This document shows, piece by piece, positions 8,671-18,077 of a stretch of DNA of 64,000 nt. Positions within the stretch are counted from its first letter, which is position 1, and each line of letters opens with the position of its first letter. Position numbers and translations under genes: made by a program. The notes beneath the pieces were generated by a model that was not told the DNA's origin, did not search any database, and saw only the letters and a list, made by a program, of their open reading frames with translations. Source of the DNA: Acidithiobacillus ferrianus. GTDB lineage: Bacteria; Pseudomonadota; Gammaproteobacteria; Acidithiobacillales; Acidithiobacillaceae. The stretch lies in contig NZ_WNJL01000023.1 of NCBI RefSeq assembly GCF_010378095.1, positions 124,001 through 188,000 of the forward strand, given 5' to 3'.

Positions 8671-8812
8671 GAGATGTAATGGATGCCTCCTCCTATGGTA
8701 GGACGGACACAGCGGGGAGTGCTCCTAGAAAAGGGAGTCCTCGCTTGAACCGGACGGCATCGAAGTGCCAAGGTGGACATTTCATCCACGAATAGGTCAA
8801 GGAGGACTCACC

Positions 8813-9841
8813 ATGGATTCTACAATTTACGGTTTGGATTTGGCAAAGCGGGTGATGCAACTACACTGGGTGGACATGGGTACCGGTGAAATCCACCGCA
8901 AGCAATTACAGCGGCGGGCGCTCCTGGAGTTTTTTGCCAACCGGGAACCTGGCATCGTTGCTATGGAAGCCTGCGGCAGTGCGCACCACTGGGCCCGGGA
9001 GCTGCGCAAGCTGGGGCACGAGGTCCGCTTGATCGCCGCGCAGTTTGTGCGGCCCTTCGTCAAGACCAACAAAACCGACGCGGCGGACGCGGCGGCGATC
9101 TGGGAGGCAGCCCAGCGGCCAGACATGCGCTTCGTGACCGTCAAGAGCGTAGAGCAGCAATCCGTCTTGGCCCTGCACCGAATGCGGGAGCAGTTGGTCA
9201 AGATCCGCACCATGCAGATCAACGCGATTCGGGGACTTTTGTACGAGTTCGGTGCCGATATTCCCCAAGGGCGCCAGAAGGGGGAACAGACGATTCCCCA
9301 GGTCTTGGAGCAACTGGAAGAGCAAATCTCCAAGATGACGTTGGACGCGATGCGCGGGCAGCTGGAGCGACTGAAAGCGCTGGATCAGAATATTGCCGAC
9401 ATTGAGAAATCGCTGACCTTCTGGAAAAAGGATCAGGAAGCTGTATCCCGACTGATGGCCATCCCCGGCGTGGGCTTGCTGACGGCAACGGCGATTGTGG
9501 CTACCGTGGGCGACATGAAGACCTTTCGTTCTGGTCGGGAGTTTGCGTCCTTCCTGGGCTTGGTCCCTCGACAGAGTGGCACAGGTGGCCGGGTCCGGTT
9601 ACTAGGGATCAGCAAACGGGGAGACACCTATCTTCGGTCCTTGCTGACCCATGGGGCGCGGGCGGTAGTGAATCGACAGATCCATAACCGCAATCCCTGG
9701 ATCGACCGGTTACTCAGTCGCCGGCCGCACAATGTGGCCGTTGTGGCTCTGGCCAACAAGATGGCCCGAACGATCTGGGCATTGCTGACCAGGGACCGGA
9801 GCTACGATCCTCTGCACCAGAGGAGCGTAACAGCCGCCTGA
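8813..9841 (+). CDS. IS110/IS1111-family DEDD transposase (copy 1)
   Basis: 342 residues. The RuvC-like N-terminal domain shows D9 (YGLDLAK), E52 (AMEACGS) and D89/D92 (KTNKTDAADA), the DEDD set of this family. The C-terminal Transposase_20 domain has MAIPGVGLLTATAI and the LVPRQSGTGG segment with the conserved serine region. ATG 8813 has AAGGAGG about eight bases upstream, better than the frame's earlier start at 8765. It has the same length as, and is closely similar to, the product at 32349-33377. Confidence 0.95.
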   Translation: MDSTIYGLDLAKRVMQLHWVDMGTGEIHRKQLQRRALLEFFANREPGIVAMEACGSAHHWARELRKLGHEVRLIAAQFVRPFVKTNKTDAADAAAIWEAAQRPDMRFVTVKSVEQQSVLALHRMREQLVKIRTMQINAIRGLLYEFGADIPQGRQKGEQTIPQVLEQLEEQISKMTLDAMRGQLERLKALDQNIADIEKSLTFWKKDQEAVSRLMAIPGVGLLTATAIVATVGDMKTFRSGREFASFLGLVPRQSGTGGRVRLLGISKRGDTYLRSLLTHGARAVVNRQIHNRNPWIDRLLSRRPHNVAVVALANKMARTIWALLTRDRSYDPLHQRSVTAA

Positions 9842-10088
9842 TCCCAGAGGGGTAGTAGCAGAGTTCCGCAGTAAAGAGTTGCGCAGGCAGAAAGACGATT
9901 GATGGCAGAATAGGTCAGACCGGGGAAGGGAGAACCTGGCAAACTCCAGTCCTTTAAGGACGCGACAGAGATGAGGACCCTTCCAGCGGATTTCATCAAG
10001 GCCAGCAGAGATAATCTGCGCTACAGGCCGGATATAAGGCAGTAACTCGACCTCAACCGCCAACGATCAAAAGTCGGCTTGCACAAAC
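9842..10088 (+). ncRNA. Putative guide (bridge/seek) RNA region of IS1111-type copy 1
   Basis: IS110-family recombinases use an RNA encoded in the element's non-coding end; in IS1111-type members it lies downstream of the transposase. This 3' region is conserved with copy 2 (for example the matching stretches around the CCTTCCCCGGTCTGACC-like block and the GGTCCTTATCTGCG-like block on the other strand), although neither copy codes for protein there. The RNA itself is inferred. Confidence 0.45.
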
Positions 10089-10161
10089 GGGGGCATCCAT
10101 ATAAGGGTTTTTGAGAGGCGAAACCCGCCACGGGCGCTATGACCAACGATCAAGCGGACAT

Positions 10162-11223
10162 TCAACCCGGCGGCGCAGCAGGCGTCGCTGGCCGCAACCA
10201 CTCATCCCATATCGCCAGCAATACGGCCAGCAGCACCGGTCCCAGGAACAGTCCCAGGAAACCGAAGGCGAGAATGCCGCCCAATACCCCGAAGAGGACC
10301 AGCAGAAACGGAATCCGTACCGCGTTGGAAATCACCAGCGGGCGAATCAGATTATCGATCCAGCTCACCACCAGCGCACCCCACAGGGCCAACCCCATTC
10401 CCGCCCAAATATCGCCCTGAAAAAGCAGCCAGAGGCTCGCGGCGCCCCAAACCAGAGGCGTACCGAAAGGAATAAAGGAAAACAGCAGGGTAACGATGGC
10501 CAACAGGACAGGCGCGGGTAGCCCGGCCACCGCGTAACCCAGCCCCGCGAGGGTGCCTTGCGCCACCGCCGTCGCCAGAATGCCGTAAATCACCGCGTGG
10601 ATGGTATTGGCCGCCGTCCGCAAATAAGCGTCACCCCGCTGCCCCAACACCTGATCGGCAAAACGGCGCAACTGATCCAGCAGCAGTTCACCATGCCGGT
10701 AGAAGAAAAAGGCCGTAATGAGGACGAGCACCAGCAAAGCGCCGAAACGCCCGATCCCGCCCGCGACATTGCCCAACCGTCCCGCCCAGGCGGAGAGGTC
10801 GGGAGACAGGGCACCGGGCAGCAGCTTCGCCTTCCAGGTGGCGGGGATTTGTGCGAGCAGACCATGTATCCAGGGAATCTGACTGAGCCGCGCCTCCAGC
10901 ATGGAGTGGGCATCCAGACTGCCGAGCTGCGTCAGCACATGGTACAACTCCGCGCCCAGCGTGACGCTCAGAAAAAGTACGGGGAGGATGAAAATCAGCG
11001 CCAGCAGGAGGGTAGCCCCCAGCGCCGCCAGCAGAGGCGGCCAGCGACGCCGCATGGGTTCCACCAGTGGCCAGGTGGCATAGACGAGGATGGCCGCCCA
11101 GACCAAGGCCGGCAAAAAAGGCGAGAGGATTTTCCAGATCAGGGCAAAAAAAAGTATCGCTGCGAGCAGTTGGCCCAGGGCGAGCCGCAGATCGCGAACC
11201 GTCAGATCCGCGAGACGCACCAT
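10162..11223 (-). CDS. AI-2E family (PerM/UPF0118) transporter
   Basis: A 353-residue inner-membrane protein with about eight hydrophobic segments. It includes the N-terminal pair around LAAILFFALIWKIL and VWAAILVYATWPL, a long amphipathic periplasmic stretch (residues 80-150), and C-terminal helices with the family pattern LFSFIPFGTPLVWGAA and WIDNLIRPLVI. Family members include the E. coli AI-2 exporter TqsA and sodium/proton antiporters, so the substrate is open. It starts three bases after the malic enzyme stop, so it is likely the last gene of the trxA-rho-rpmE-malic enzyme run. Confidence 0.88.
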   Translation of the reverse strand: MVRLADLTVRDLRLALGQLLAAILFFALIWKILSPFLPALVWAAILVYATWPLVEPMRRRWPPLLAALGATLLLALIFILPVLFLSVTLGAELYHVLTQLGSLDAHSMLEARLSQIPWIHGLLAQIPATWKAKLLPGALSPDLSAWAGRLGNVAGGIGRFGALLVLVLITAFFFYRHGELLLDQLRRFADQVLGQRGDAYLRTAANTIHAVIYGILATAVAQGTLAGLGYAVAGLPAPVLLAIVTLLFSFIPFGTPLVWGAASLWLLFQGDIWAGMGLALWGALVVSWIDNLIRPLVISNAVRIPFLLVLFGVLGGILAFGFLGLFLGPVLLAVLLAIWDEWLRPATPAAPPG

Positions 11224-11226
11224 GAC

Positions 11227-12465
11227 TTAACGCCGTGCGACGCCGCTTTCCCGCGCGGCGACGGTCACTGCACCAGAGACCCACTGCCGCAAACGCGGGT
11301 CCAGAGGCTTGGGAATGATGTATTCGGGGCCAAAGGCCAGACCTTGCGTCGCGGTCAAGCCGTATGCGGCCCGTACCATATCAGGCACCGGCTCCCGCGC
11401 CAGTCGCGCCAAGGCGTCCACCGCCGCCAGCAGCATGGGCGGATTGATCCGCCGCGCCCGGCAATCCAGGGCGCCGCGGAAGAGGAAAGGAAAGCCCAGG
11501 ACATTGTTCACCTGATTCGGCAGGTCCGAACGGCCCGTGGCGATGATGGCGTCAGGACACAGGCGCCGCGCCACCGCGGGGTCTACTTCAGGATCGGGAT
11601 TGGCGAGGGCGAAAATCACGGGCTTGGATGCCAGCGTCGACAATGCCGCTTCGGGTATGGCACCACGCACCGAAACCCCGATGACCACATCGGCACCGCG
11701 CAACATCGCCGCCAGATCCCAATCCTGAGGCGCCACCGCGAAGGGCTGGTGCCATGCGCTGAGGTCCGCACGTCCGCTGTGCAGCACGCCATGCAGGTCA
11801 CTCAGAAAAACCTCGGTCACGCCCAGCGTCCGCAGCATCCGGGCAATCGCCAGACCGGCCGCGCCGGCACCGACAATGGCGACCTTGACACGACCCAACT
11901 CTTTGCCCTGCAACTCCAACGCATTCCGCAAAGCCGCCGCGACAATCACCGCCGTACCGTGCTGGTCATCGTGGAAGACAGGGATCTCCAGCCGGGTCTG
12001 CAGGGCTTCTTCCACCTGAAAGCAGACCGGAGCAGCGATGTCTTCCAAATTGATGCCGCCGAACCCGGGGGCGATAGCCGCCACCACGTCGATGAAATGT
12101 TCGGCATCGCGCGCCTGCACTTCAATATCAAAGGCATCGATATCCGCGAAACGTTTGAAGAGCAACGCCTTGCCCTCCATGACCGGCTTCCCCGCCAGCG
12201 GCCCGACATTGCCGAGGCCGAGCACCGCCGTACCATTGCTCACCACGGCCACCAGATTTCCCTTGGCGGTATAGTCGTAAGCTTTGTCGGGATCCGCGGC
12301 GATTTCCCGCACCGGCGCGGCCACGCCGGGCGTATAGGCCAGTGACAGATCTTCCTGACTGATGCAGGGTTTGCTCGGGATGACCGAAAGTTTCCCCGCT
12401 GGTGCACGGGCGTGATACTCCAGCGCCCGCCGTTTCAAGTCTTCCTGGGGATCGGCCTCCGCCAT
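11227..12465 (-). CDS. NAD(P)-dependent malic enzyme (short form)
   Basis: Oxidative decarboxylation of malate to pyruvate. It is 412 residues, so it has the catalytic and NAD(P) domains but lacks the C-terminal phosphotransacetylase-like domain of MaeB. The N-terminal signature [15 protein letters not shown], the [20 protein letters not shown] segment, the metal-binding [10 protein letters not shown] block and the Rossmann motif [13 protein letters not shown] are visible. It sits seven bases after rpmE and three before the AI-2E family gene. Cofactor preference cannot be read from the sequence by eye. Confidence 0.93.
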   Translation of the reverse strand: MAEADPQEDLKRRALEYHARAPAGKLSVIPSKPCISQEDLSLAYTPGVAAPVREIAADPDKAYDYTAKGNLVAVVSNGTAVLGLGNVGPLAGKPVMEGKALLFKRFADIDAFDIEVQARDAEHFIDVVAAIAPGFGGINLEDIAAPVCFQVEEALQTRLEIPVFHDDQHGTAVIVAAALRNALELQGKELGRVKVAIVGAGAAGLAIARMLRTLGVTEVFLSDLHGVLHSGRADLSAWHQPFAVAPQDWDLAAMLRGADVVIGVSVRGAIPEAALSTLASKPVIFALANPDPEVDPAVARRLCPDAIIATGRSDLPNQVNNVLGFPFLFRGALDCRARRINPPMLLAAVDALARLAREPVPDMVRAAYGLTATQGLAFGPEYIIPKPLDPRLRQWVSGAVTVAARESGVARR

Positions 12466-12472
12466 GAAGCTC

Positions 12473-12676
12473 TTATTGACCGCCGTACCGCTTGCGGAAC
12501 TTCTCTACCTGACCAGCGGCGGAAACGGCACGCTGCTTGCCCGTGTAGAAGGGATGACACTCGGAGCAAAGATCGATATGCAGATCGCGGTTGGCGGTGG
12601 AGCGCGTCTTGAAGACGTTGCCGCAACTGCAGGTGACGGTGATCTCTTCATACTTGGGATGAATATCGGTTTTCAT
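12473..12676 (-). CDS. rpmE: Ribosomal protein L31 (zinc-binding form)
   Basis: 67 residues, a component of the 50S subunit. [20 protein letters not shown] is the classic N-terminus, and the CSCG ... CSEC pairs are the zinc ligands of the Cys-containing form. The C-terminus HPFYTGKQ...EKFRKRYG also matches. The frame extends upstream to 12703, but ATG 12676 gives the family N-terminus. It lies directly downstream of rho. Confidence 0.97.
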   Translation of the reverse strand: MKTDIHPKYEEITVTCSCGNVFKTRSTANRDLHIDLCSECHPFYTGKQRAVSAAGQVEKFRKRYGGQ

Positions 12677-12749
12677 GGTGGCTATTCTCGGGGCCTCGAT
12701 CAAAGGGCGGATTATAGGGATGGACAGGGCGGGCGTCCAGCAAGCCCGT

Positions 12750-14123
12750 TCAACGATTCATGGAATCAAAGAATTCCGCGTTGTTTTTCGTGCCACGGAC
12801 CTTGTCGAGCAAGAACTCCATGGACTCCACCGGATCCATGGGCGCCAGCAGTTTTCGCAACACCCACATTTTGCTGAGCATGTCGGCCGGCACCAACAGT
12901 TCTTCACGACGGGTGCCGGATTTGTTGAGGTTAATGGCCGGATAGGTACGCTTCTCGGCGAGACGGCGGTCGAGGTGCACTTCCATGTTGCCGGTGCCCT
13001 TGAACTCCTCGAAGATGACTTCGTCCATCTTCGAGCCGGTTTCCACCAGGGCCGTGGCGATGATGGTCAGGCTGCCACCTTCTTCGATATTCCGCGCGGC
13101 GCCGAAAAAACGCTTGGGTTTCTGCAGCGCATTGGCGTCCACGCCGCCGGTCAGCACCTTGCCCGAGGAGGGCACCACGGTATTGAAGGCGCGCGCCAGG
13201 CGGGTAATCGAATCCAGCAGAATCACGACGTCGTGCTTGTGTTCCACCAGGCGCTTGGCCTTTTCCAACACGATCTCGGCCACTTGCGTGTGGCGTGTCG
13301 CCGGCTCGTCAAAGGTGGACGACACCACTTCGCCTTTCACCGAACGCTGCATTTCAGTCACCTCTTCGGGCCGCTCATCGATGAGCAGCACAATCAGATA
13401 ACACTCGGGGTGATTGGCGGTGATCGCATGGGCGATCTGTTGAAGCAGCACGGTCTTACCGGTTTTTGGCGGCGCCACGATGAGGCCGCGCTGGCCTTTG
13501 CCGATGGGCGACACCAGATCGATGATGCGCGGCGCCAGCTCGCCGTAAGGGATGTTCTCCGACTCCAGACGCAGCCGCTTATCCGGGAAAAGCGGCGTCA
13601 GGTCGTCAAAATTCACCTTGTTCCGGGTCGCTTCCGGCACCTCAAAATTGATGCTTTCCACCTTGAGGAGCGCGAAATAGCGTTCGCCCTCCTTAGGAGG
13701 ACGAATCTGTCCGGAAACGGTATCTCCGTTCTGCAGATGGAAGCGCCGCACCTGGGAAGGGGAAACGTAAATATCATCGGGCCCAGCCATATAGGAGCCG
13801 GATGCCGCGCGCAAGAAGCCGAAGCCATCCTGCAAGATCTCTAATACGCCCTCGCCGTAAATGGCATCCCCGTTGCGCGCATGCGCCTTGAGGATATTGA
13901 AGATAATTTCCTGCTTCTTCTGACGGGCGGTGCCATCCAATCCCATGTCCTGACAGATCAGCGCCAGCTCGGCGGCCGTTTTACGTTTGAGATCGGTCAG
14001 ATTCATCGCCGACGCGCCGGGCGCCGGACACAGCACGCTCTCGTCGTCGTCAACCAGGATATCTTCGTTGGGAAAGGACTTGGGAGTTCGGGGGGATTTA
14101 CGGCGGGGACGTGGTGTATTCAA
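12750..14123 (-). CDS. rho: Transcription termination factor Rho
   Basis: A hexameric RNA helicase that ends transcription. From residue 40 (ATG 14006) the sequence is a standard Rho: N-terminal [14 protein letters not shown] helical domain, RNA-binding cold-shock-like domain with DGFGFLR, Walker [13 protein letters not shown], Walker [15 protein letters not shown], and the Q-loop/R-loop with TGGVDANAL. The frame also includes a 39-residue Arg/Pro and acidic extension starting at TTG 14123, which overlaps the trxA stop (TTGA). Neither start has a strong ribosome site. The gene order trxA-rho-rpmE resembles E. coli and relatives. Confidence 0.97.
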   Translation of the reverse strand: MNTPRPRRKSPRTPKSFPNEDILVDDDESVLCPAPGASAMNLTDLKRKTAAELALICQDMGLDGTARQKKQEIIFNILKAHARNGDAIYGEGVLEILQDGFGFLRAASGSYMAGPDDIYVSPSQVRRFHLQNGDTVSGQIRPPKEGERYFALLKVESINFEVPEATRNKVNFDDLTPLFPDKRLRLESENIPYGELAPRIIDLVSPIGKGQRGLIVAPPKTGKTVLLQQIAHAITANHPECYLIVLLIDERPEEVTEMQRSVKGEVVSSTFDEPATRHTQVAEIVLEKAKRLVEHKHDVVILLDSITRLARAFNTVVPSSGKVLTGGVDANALQKPKRFFGAARNIEEGGSLTIIATALVETGSKMDEVIFEEFKGTGNMEVHLDRRLAEKRTYPAINLNKSGTRREELLVPADMLSKMWVLRKLLAPMDPVESMEFLLDKVRGTKNNAEFFDSMNR

Positions 14124-14446
14124 AGTTGGCTGTCCAGGAATGCGGTCAGTTGAGCTTTACTCAGGGCACCCACTTTGGTCGCTTCAAGCTTGCCTGATTT
14201 GAAGAGAAGCAGGGTGGGGATACCGCGAATGCCGTACTGAGGGGGGGTTGCGGGATTTTCGTCGATGTTGAACTTGGCGATCCGAAGCCGATCGCCATAT
14301 TCACCGGCGACTTCTTCCAGAATGGGGGCGATCATTTTACAAGGCCCGCACCACTCGGCCCAAAAATCCACCAAAACCGGTTTGGAGGACTTCAGTACAT
14401 CCGTTTCAAAGCTGTCATCAGACACGTAAAGAATGGCGTCACTCAT
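14120..14446 (-). CDS. trxA: Thioredoxin 1
   Basis: A 108-residue cytoplasmic disulfide reductase. The active site [15 protein letters not shown] is intact, with the cis-proline loop [11 protein letters not shown]. It is first in the run trxA-rho-rpmE. The stop overlaps the longer Rho start. Confidence 0.98.
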   Translation of the reverse strand: MSDAILYVSDDSFETDVLKSSKPVLVDFWAEWCGPCKMIAPILEEVAGEYGDRLRIAKFNIDENPATPPQYGIRGIPTLLLFKSGKLEATKVGALSKAQLTAFLDSQL

Positions 14447-14661
14447 TGGAGGTAGCTCCTCAGTTTCAGTTAGGTAATACGCTATGGTGGATATTCATGT
14501 GATTTTTCTGGGGCGAGGGATTGTACTCAAGACCACGTGCGCCGGATGGCGTCAGACGATTGTCGCTTTTAGTCAAGACGGTTAGCGAAGAATAGCACGA
14601 TAAAATTGGGATGCAAGAACTATGGACTTTCACTGTTGACCGCATCAAGAGGGATTGGGTG

Positions 14662-14754
14662 TGGCGGAGAGAGAGGGATTCGAACCCTCGATGGAGTGTT
14701 TAGCCCCATACTCCCTTAGCAGGGGAGCGCCTTCAGCCGCTCGGCCATCTCTCC
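14662..14754 (-). tRNA. tRNA-Ser (anticodon GCT)
   Basis: On the minus strand, the acceptor GGAGAGA pairs with TCTCTCC, followed by G and an encoded CCA. The anticodon stem-loop CTCCC CTGCTAA GGGAG gives anticodon GCT. There is a long variable arm as expected for serine, and the T-loop GGTTCGAATCC is canonical. Length is 93 with CCA. Confidence 0.97.
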
Positions 14755-14898
14755 GGTCGACGAATTCTAACCTGTTGCCGGGGGCAGGTCAAAACCGAAC
14801 CGGAACCCCAGCGTACGTACCAGCCTGGTGTGGTCGCCTTGGTACCATTGGGGTATGGTAGACAATACGATATTGGGCGCAACTGGGAAGGGAGGGGC

Positions 14899-15573
14899 GT
14901 GACGGCACTTCTGGTTCTGGACCATCTCGCAAAACGACTTGCCGGGGATTCGGAGCGCTGGTTGTTCCGCGCGGCAAGCCTCAGCCTCGCGCCAGCGGAT
15001 TTCGTGGCCATCATGGGGGAAAGCGGGGTCGGCAAAAGCACCCTGTTGCATATCATTGCCGGACTGGAGCGTCCCGACGCCGGGCACATGACCTTTCGGG
15101 ACCAGTCGCTCGACCTCCTGGATGACGACGCCCGGACGCTGTTGCGGCGACGGCACATGGGTTTTGTCTTTCAGGCCTTTCATCTGATCCCGCAGTTGAC
15201 CGTGGAGGAAAATATCGCCCTGCCCTGGCGCCTGAACGCCCTCCCCCGCCACGACATGCGCCCGCGGATCGGCACGCTCGCGGAGCGCCTCGGAATCAGT
15301 AAACGGTTGTCGGCCTGGCCCCGGGAGTTATCCGGCGGCGAGATGCAGCGGGTGGCGGTGGCGCGGGCGGTGGTACATCGCCCCGCGCTGATTCTCGCCG
15401 ACGAACCTACGGGCAGCCTGGATGCCGAATCCGCGGAAACGGTGCTCGACCTGTTGCGGGAGTCCGGAGAGGCCGAAGGGGCGGCCATTCTGCTGGTGAC
15501 TCATTCGCCAACGGCGGCGGGCCGGGCGCGACGGCGCTTGCGCTTCGATGCGCAGGGCTTTCATCCCCTGTGA
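14899..15573 (+). CDS. ABC transporter ATPase, LolD/AttE-like
   Basis: 224 residues from GTG 14899, which follows a GGGAGG-rich site. The frame is open from 14830 but that part shows no homology. Walker A GESGVGKSTLL, signature LSGGEMQRVAVARA, Walker B ALILADEPTGSLD and the H-loop LLVTHS are present, the pattern of MacB/LolD-type ATPases that drive mechanotransmission rather than import. It overlaps the permease gene by four bases. Together with the next two genes it forms an attEFGH-like set, described in several proteobacteria but of unclear substrate. Confidence 0.9.
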   Translation: MTALLVLDHLAKRLAGDSERWLFRAASLSLAPADFVAIMGESGVGKSTLLHIIAGLERPDAGHMTFRDQSLDLLDDDARTLLRRRHMGFVFQAFHLIPQLTVEENIALPWRLNALPRHDMRPRIGTLAERLGISKRLSAWPRELSGGEMQRVAVARAVVHRPALILADEPTGSLDAESAETVLDLLRESGEAEGAAILLVTHSPTAAGRARRRLRFDAQGFHPL

Positions 15574-18077
15574 TTACCCGGATTCCGTGGCAGGCGGCCG
15601 TGTGGCGTCCCTTGCGCCACAGACCCGGTGCGAGCGTGTTGGGCGTCATCGGCATAGCCCTGGGAGTGGCGCTGGGGCTGGCCATCACCCTCATCAATAT
15701 TCAGGCCGTGAGCGACTTTTCCGCCGGACTGCGGCGCCTGTCCGGGCAGGCCGACCTGACATTGACCGCGCCCGGTCGGGGCTTTTCACAACAATGGTAC
15801 GCTCGCCTGAGCTTGGCTAAAGGCGTGGCCGTGGCGGCGCCGGAAATCCGCTTGCAAGCCCCGGTGCTGTATCCCACAGGCCGGGGAGTGCTGCATATTC
15901 TGGGTATCGATCTTTTTCAGGCCACGCGCATGGGACAGCCACTGGTGCCGCTGGCACTGCATGACCCCCTGGCCTTGCTGGCTCCGAACCATATCGTCCT
16001 GAGTCCGGCGGCATTGTCCCATCTGGGTTTGCGGGTTGGCGACGTGCTGACGCTGGAGACAGAGGGGCACGCAACCACCTTGCGCATCATCGGTGTGCTG
16101 CCCGGCGTGCGTGACGGCGGGTCGTTCGGCGTAATGGATATCGCCGCGGTACAGTGGCTGTGGGGACGTCTGGGCACCCTGAACCAGGTGGATCTGCGCC
16201 TGCGCTCCGGCGAAAGCGCCGGTGATTTCCAGGCGCGGTGGCGGGGCCGCCTGCCAGCGGGGGCCGTCCTGCAAAGCCCGGCACAGCAGGGACGGGTGGC
16301 TGCGGACGCTTCGCGTGCCTATCGGGTGAACCTCCTGGTGCTTTCCCTGGTCGCCTTGTTCACCGGGGCTTTCCTGGTTTATTCCATCCTGGCCATGGGC
16401 GTGGTACGGCAACGTCAGCAATTGGCCTTACTCCGGGTGCTGGGTCTGCGCCGCGGCGAAGTGGTGCTGGCCGTCCTGTTGCAGGGGGCGGTGCTGGGTC
16501 TGCCCGGCGCGCTACTGGGTCTGCCGCTGGGCGTGCTGGTTGCCTGGCTGGCCTTGGCGCATATGGGCGGGGATCTCGGCGCGGGATATTTCAGTACCGC
16601 GGCTCTGCACCTGCAATGGCACCCGGAACTGATGCTGATCTTCTTCGGGGCGGGCTGGGGTGCGGCGCTGATGGGCGCCTTTCTGCCCGCCTGGGAAACC
16701 AGCCAGGCCATCCCCGCCCTCGCACTGCGCGCGGGCGCGGAGGAACAAGGGCACCAACAGCGTCAGCATCCTTGGGTGGGATTGCTGCTGCTCGTGCTGG
16801 CGGTGGCGGGCGCTTGCGCGCCCGCTATTCACGGCATGCCCTATCTGGCCTACGGTGCGATAGCCTGCCTGCTTTTCGCCCTGCTCTTTTTGTTGGCACC
16901 CCTCCTGCGCTGGCTGACCCGGCTCGTGCCGATGCCTCACGCCCCGATCTGGCGTCTGACCCTGGAACAATTGCGCGGTTCGCCTGGGCGGGCGGCGCAT
17001 AGCCTGGCGGCCGTCGTGGTCGCCTTCAGTCTGGTGGTGGCCATGGCGGTGATGGTGGATTCGTTCCGGGATTCGGTAGCCCACTGGCTGATGGACATCC
17101 TCCGTGCCGATCTCTATGTGCAAGCGGGGGCAAGCGGGGATTCCGTCCTCCCCCGGGGCGCCGCAGAACAGTTTTGCGGATTGCCGGCAGTGCGCGCCTG
17201 TTCGCCGCTGCGGCGGGTTCTCCTGAACCTGTTGCCGGGACGGCCGCCCGTCATGCTGTTGGCGCGAGGCATGGACCCCGCCCATCCGGGACGGGAACTG
17301 CAAATACTCCGCGCGGCGCCCGTCGGACCGCGACAACCGCCGCCGGTATGGATTTCAGAGATTCTGGCGGGGATCAGCGGCTGGCATGCGGGGCAGGTCA
17401 TTCACCTGCCCCTCGGCGGCCAGGAGCACGCGGCAACCATCGCCGGCGTTTATCGGGACTATGCTTATCAAGAGGGGTCCGTGTCCATGCCCATTCAGCA
17501 ATACCGCGCCTGGTCGGGAGATGATGCGATCAACGATGTCGCACTCTGGCTGCGTCCCGGCGCGGTCATACCGGCGGTCATCCGTGACCTGCGCCGGGGG
17601 GTGCCCGAAGGCGGGCAATTGCTCATCGCAACCCCCAAGCAGATTCGCCGCAAGAGTCTGCGCATCTTCAACCAGAGCTTTGTCGCCACCTATGCGCTGG
17701 AGGCGGTGGCGATGGTGATCGGGTTGCTGGGAGTCAGTAGCGGCTTTGGCGCCCAGACCCTGATGCGCCGTAACGAATTCGCCATGCTGCGGCATCTGGG
17801 CTTGCGCCGCCGGGATCTGCTCGCCCTGCTCTTCGCCGAGGGCAGTCTCCTTTCGCTCTTTGGCATACTCATCGGCGGCGCGCTGGGGATGGCTATCAGC
17901 CTCATCCTGATTCACGTGGTCAACCCCCAGTCCTTCCACTGGCACATGGGTTTTCATCCGTCCTGGCGACTGTTGTCGACCCTGGGCATCCTCCTCTGGC
18001 TGACCAGCACGGCCACCATGATGTGGGCAGGGCGGCGGACACTCCGGTCGGATAGGACGGTGATCCACGATGATTAG
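15570..18077 (+). CDS. FtsX/MacB-type ABC permease, fused AttFG-like
   Basis: 835 residues with two FtsX-like units. An N-terminal TM near residue 30 is followed by a periplasmic domain, then TM helices around 255-350. After a middle helix bundle (about 395-460) comes a second periplasmic domain, and a final TM group lies around 700-825. The GTG start overlaps the ATPase stop. Such permeases act on lipoproteins or lipids at the outer leaflet. The neighbour downstream is a secreted AttH/CrtC-like protein, overlapping by eight bases, so the three probably work together in envelope lipid handling. Confidence 0.88.
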   Translation: MITRIPWQAAVWRPLRHRPGASVLGVIGIALGVALGLAITLINIQAVSDFSAGLRRLSGQADLTLTAPGRGFSQQWYARLSLAKGVAVAAPEIRLQAPVLYPTGRGVLHILGIDLFQATRMGQPLVPLALHDPLALLAPNHIVLSPAALSHLGLRVGDVLTLETEGHATTLRIIGVLPGVRDGGSFGVMDIAAVQWLWGRLGTLNQVDLRLRSGESAGDFQARWRGRLPAGAVLQSPAQQGRVAADASRAYRVNLLVLSLVALFTGAFLVYSILAMGVVRQRQQLALLRVLGLRRGEVVLAVLLQGAVLGLPGALLGLPLGVLVAWLALAHMGGDLGAGYFSTAALHLQWHPELMLIFFGAGWGAALMGAFLPAWETSQAIPALALRAGAEEQGHQQRQHPWVGLLLLVLAVAGACAPAIHGMPYLAYGAIACLLFALLFLLAPLLRWLTRLVPMPHAPIWRLTLEQLRGSPGRAAHSLAAVVVAFSLVVAMAVMVDSFRDSVAHWLMDILRADLYVQAGASGDSVLPRGAAEQFCGLPAVRACSPLRRVLLNLLPGRPPVMLLARGMDPAHPGRELQILRAAPVGPRQPPPVWISEILAGISGWHAGQVIHLPLGGQEHAATIAGVYRDYAYQEGSVSMPIQQYRAWSGDDAINDVALWLRPGAVIPAVIRDLRRGVPEGGQLLIATPKQIRRKSLRIFNQSFVATYALEAVAMVIGLLGVSSGFGAQTLMRRNEFAMLRHLGLRRRDLLALLFAEGSLLSLFGILIGGALGMAISLILIHVVNPQSFHWHMGFHPSWRLLSTLGILLWLTSTATMMWAGRRTLRSDRTVIHDD

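Larger units (their letters stand above)
8671..10106 (+). mobile_element. IS1111-type (IS110 family) insertion sequence, copy 1
   Basis: Ends were set by comparison with the copy at 32080-33508. Both share everything from GAGATGTAATGGATGCC at the left to the right end GCATCCATATAAGG. Subterminal inverted repeats are ATGGATGCCTCC (8679-8690) and GGGGGCATCCAT (about 10089-10100), one mismatch, which is the feature that separates the IS1111 group from IS110 proper. It carries one transposase gene and about 250 conserved non-coding bases on its 3' side. No target duplication is expected. Confidence 0.85.

Noticed and set aside
10558..12345. 595-codon plus-strand ORF
   Set aside because: Antisense to malic enzyme and the AI-2E family gene, which have clear motifs.
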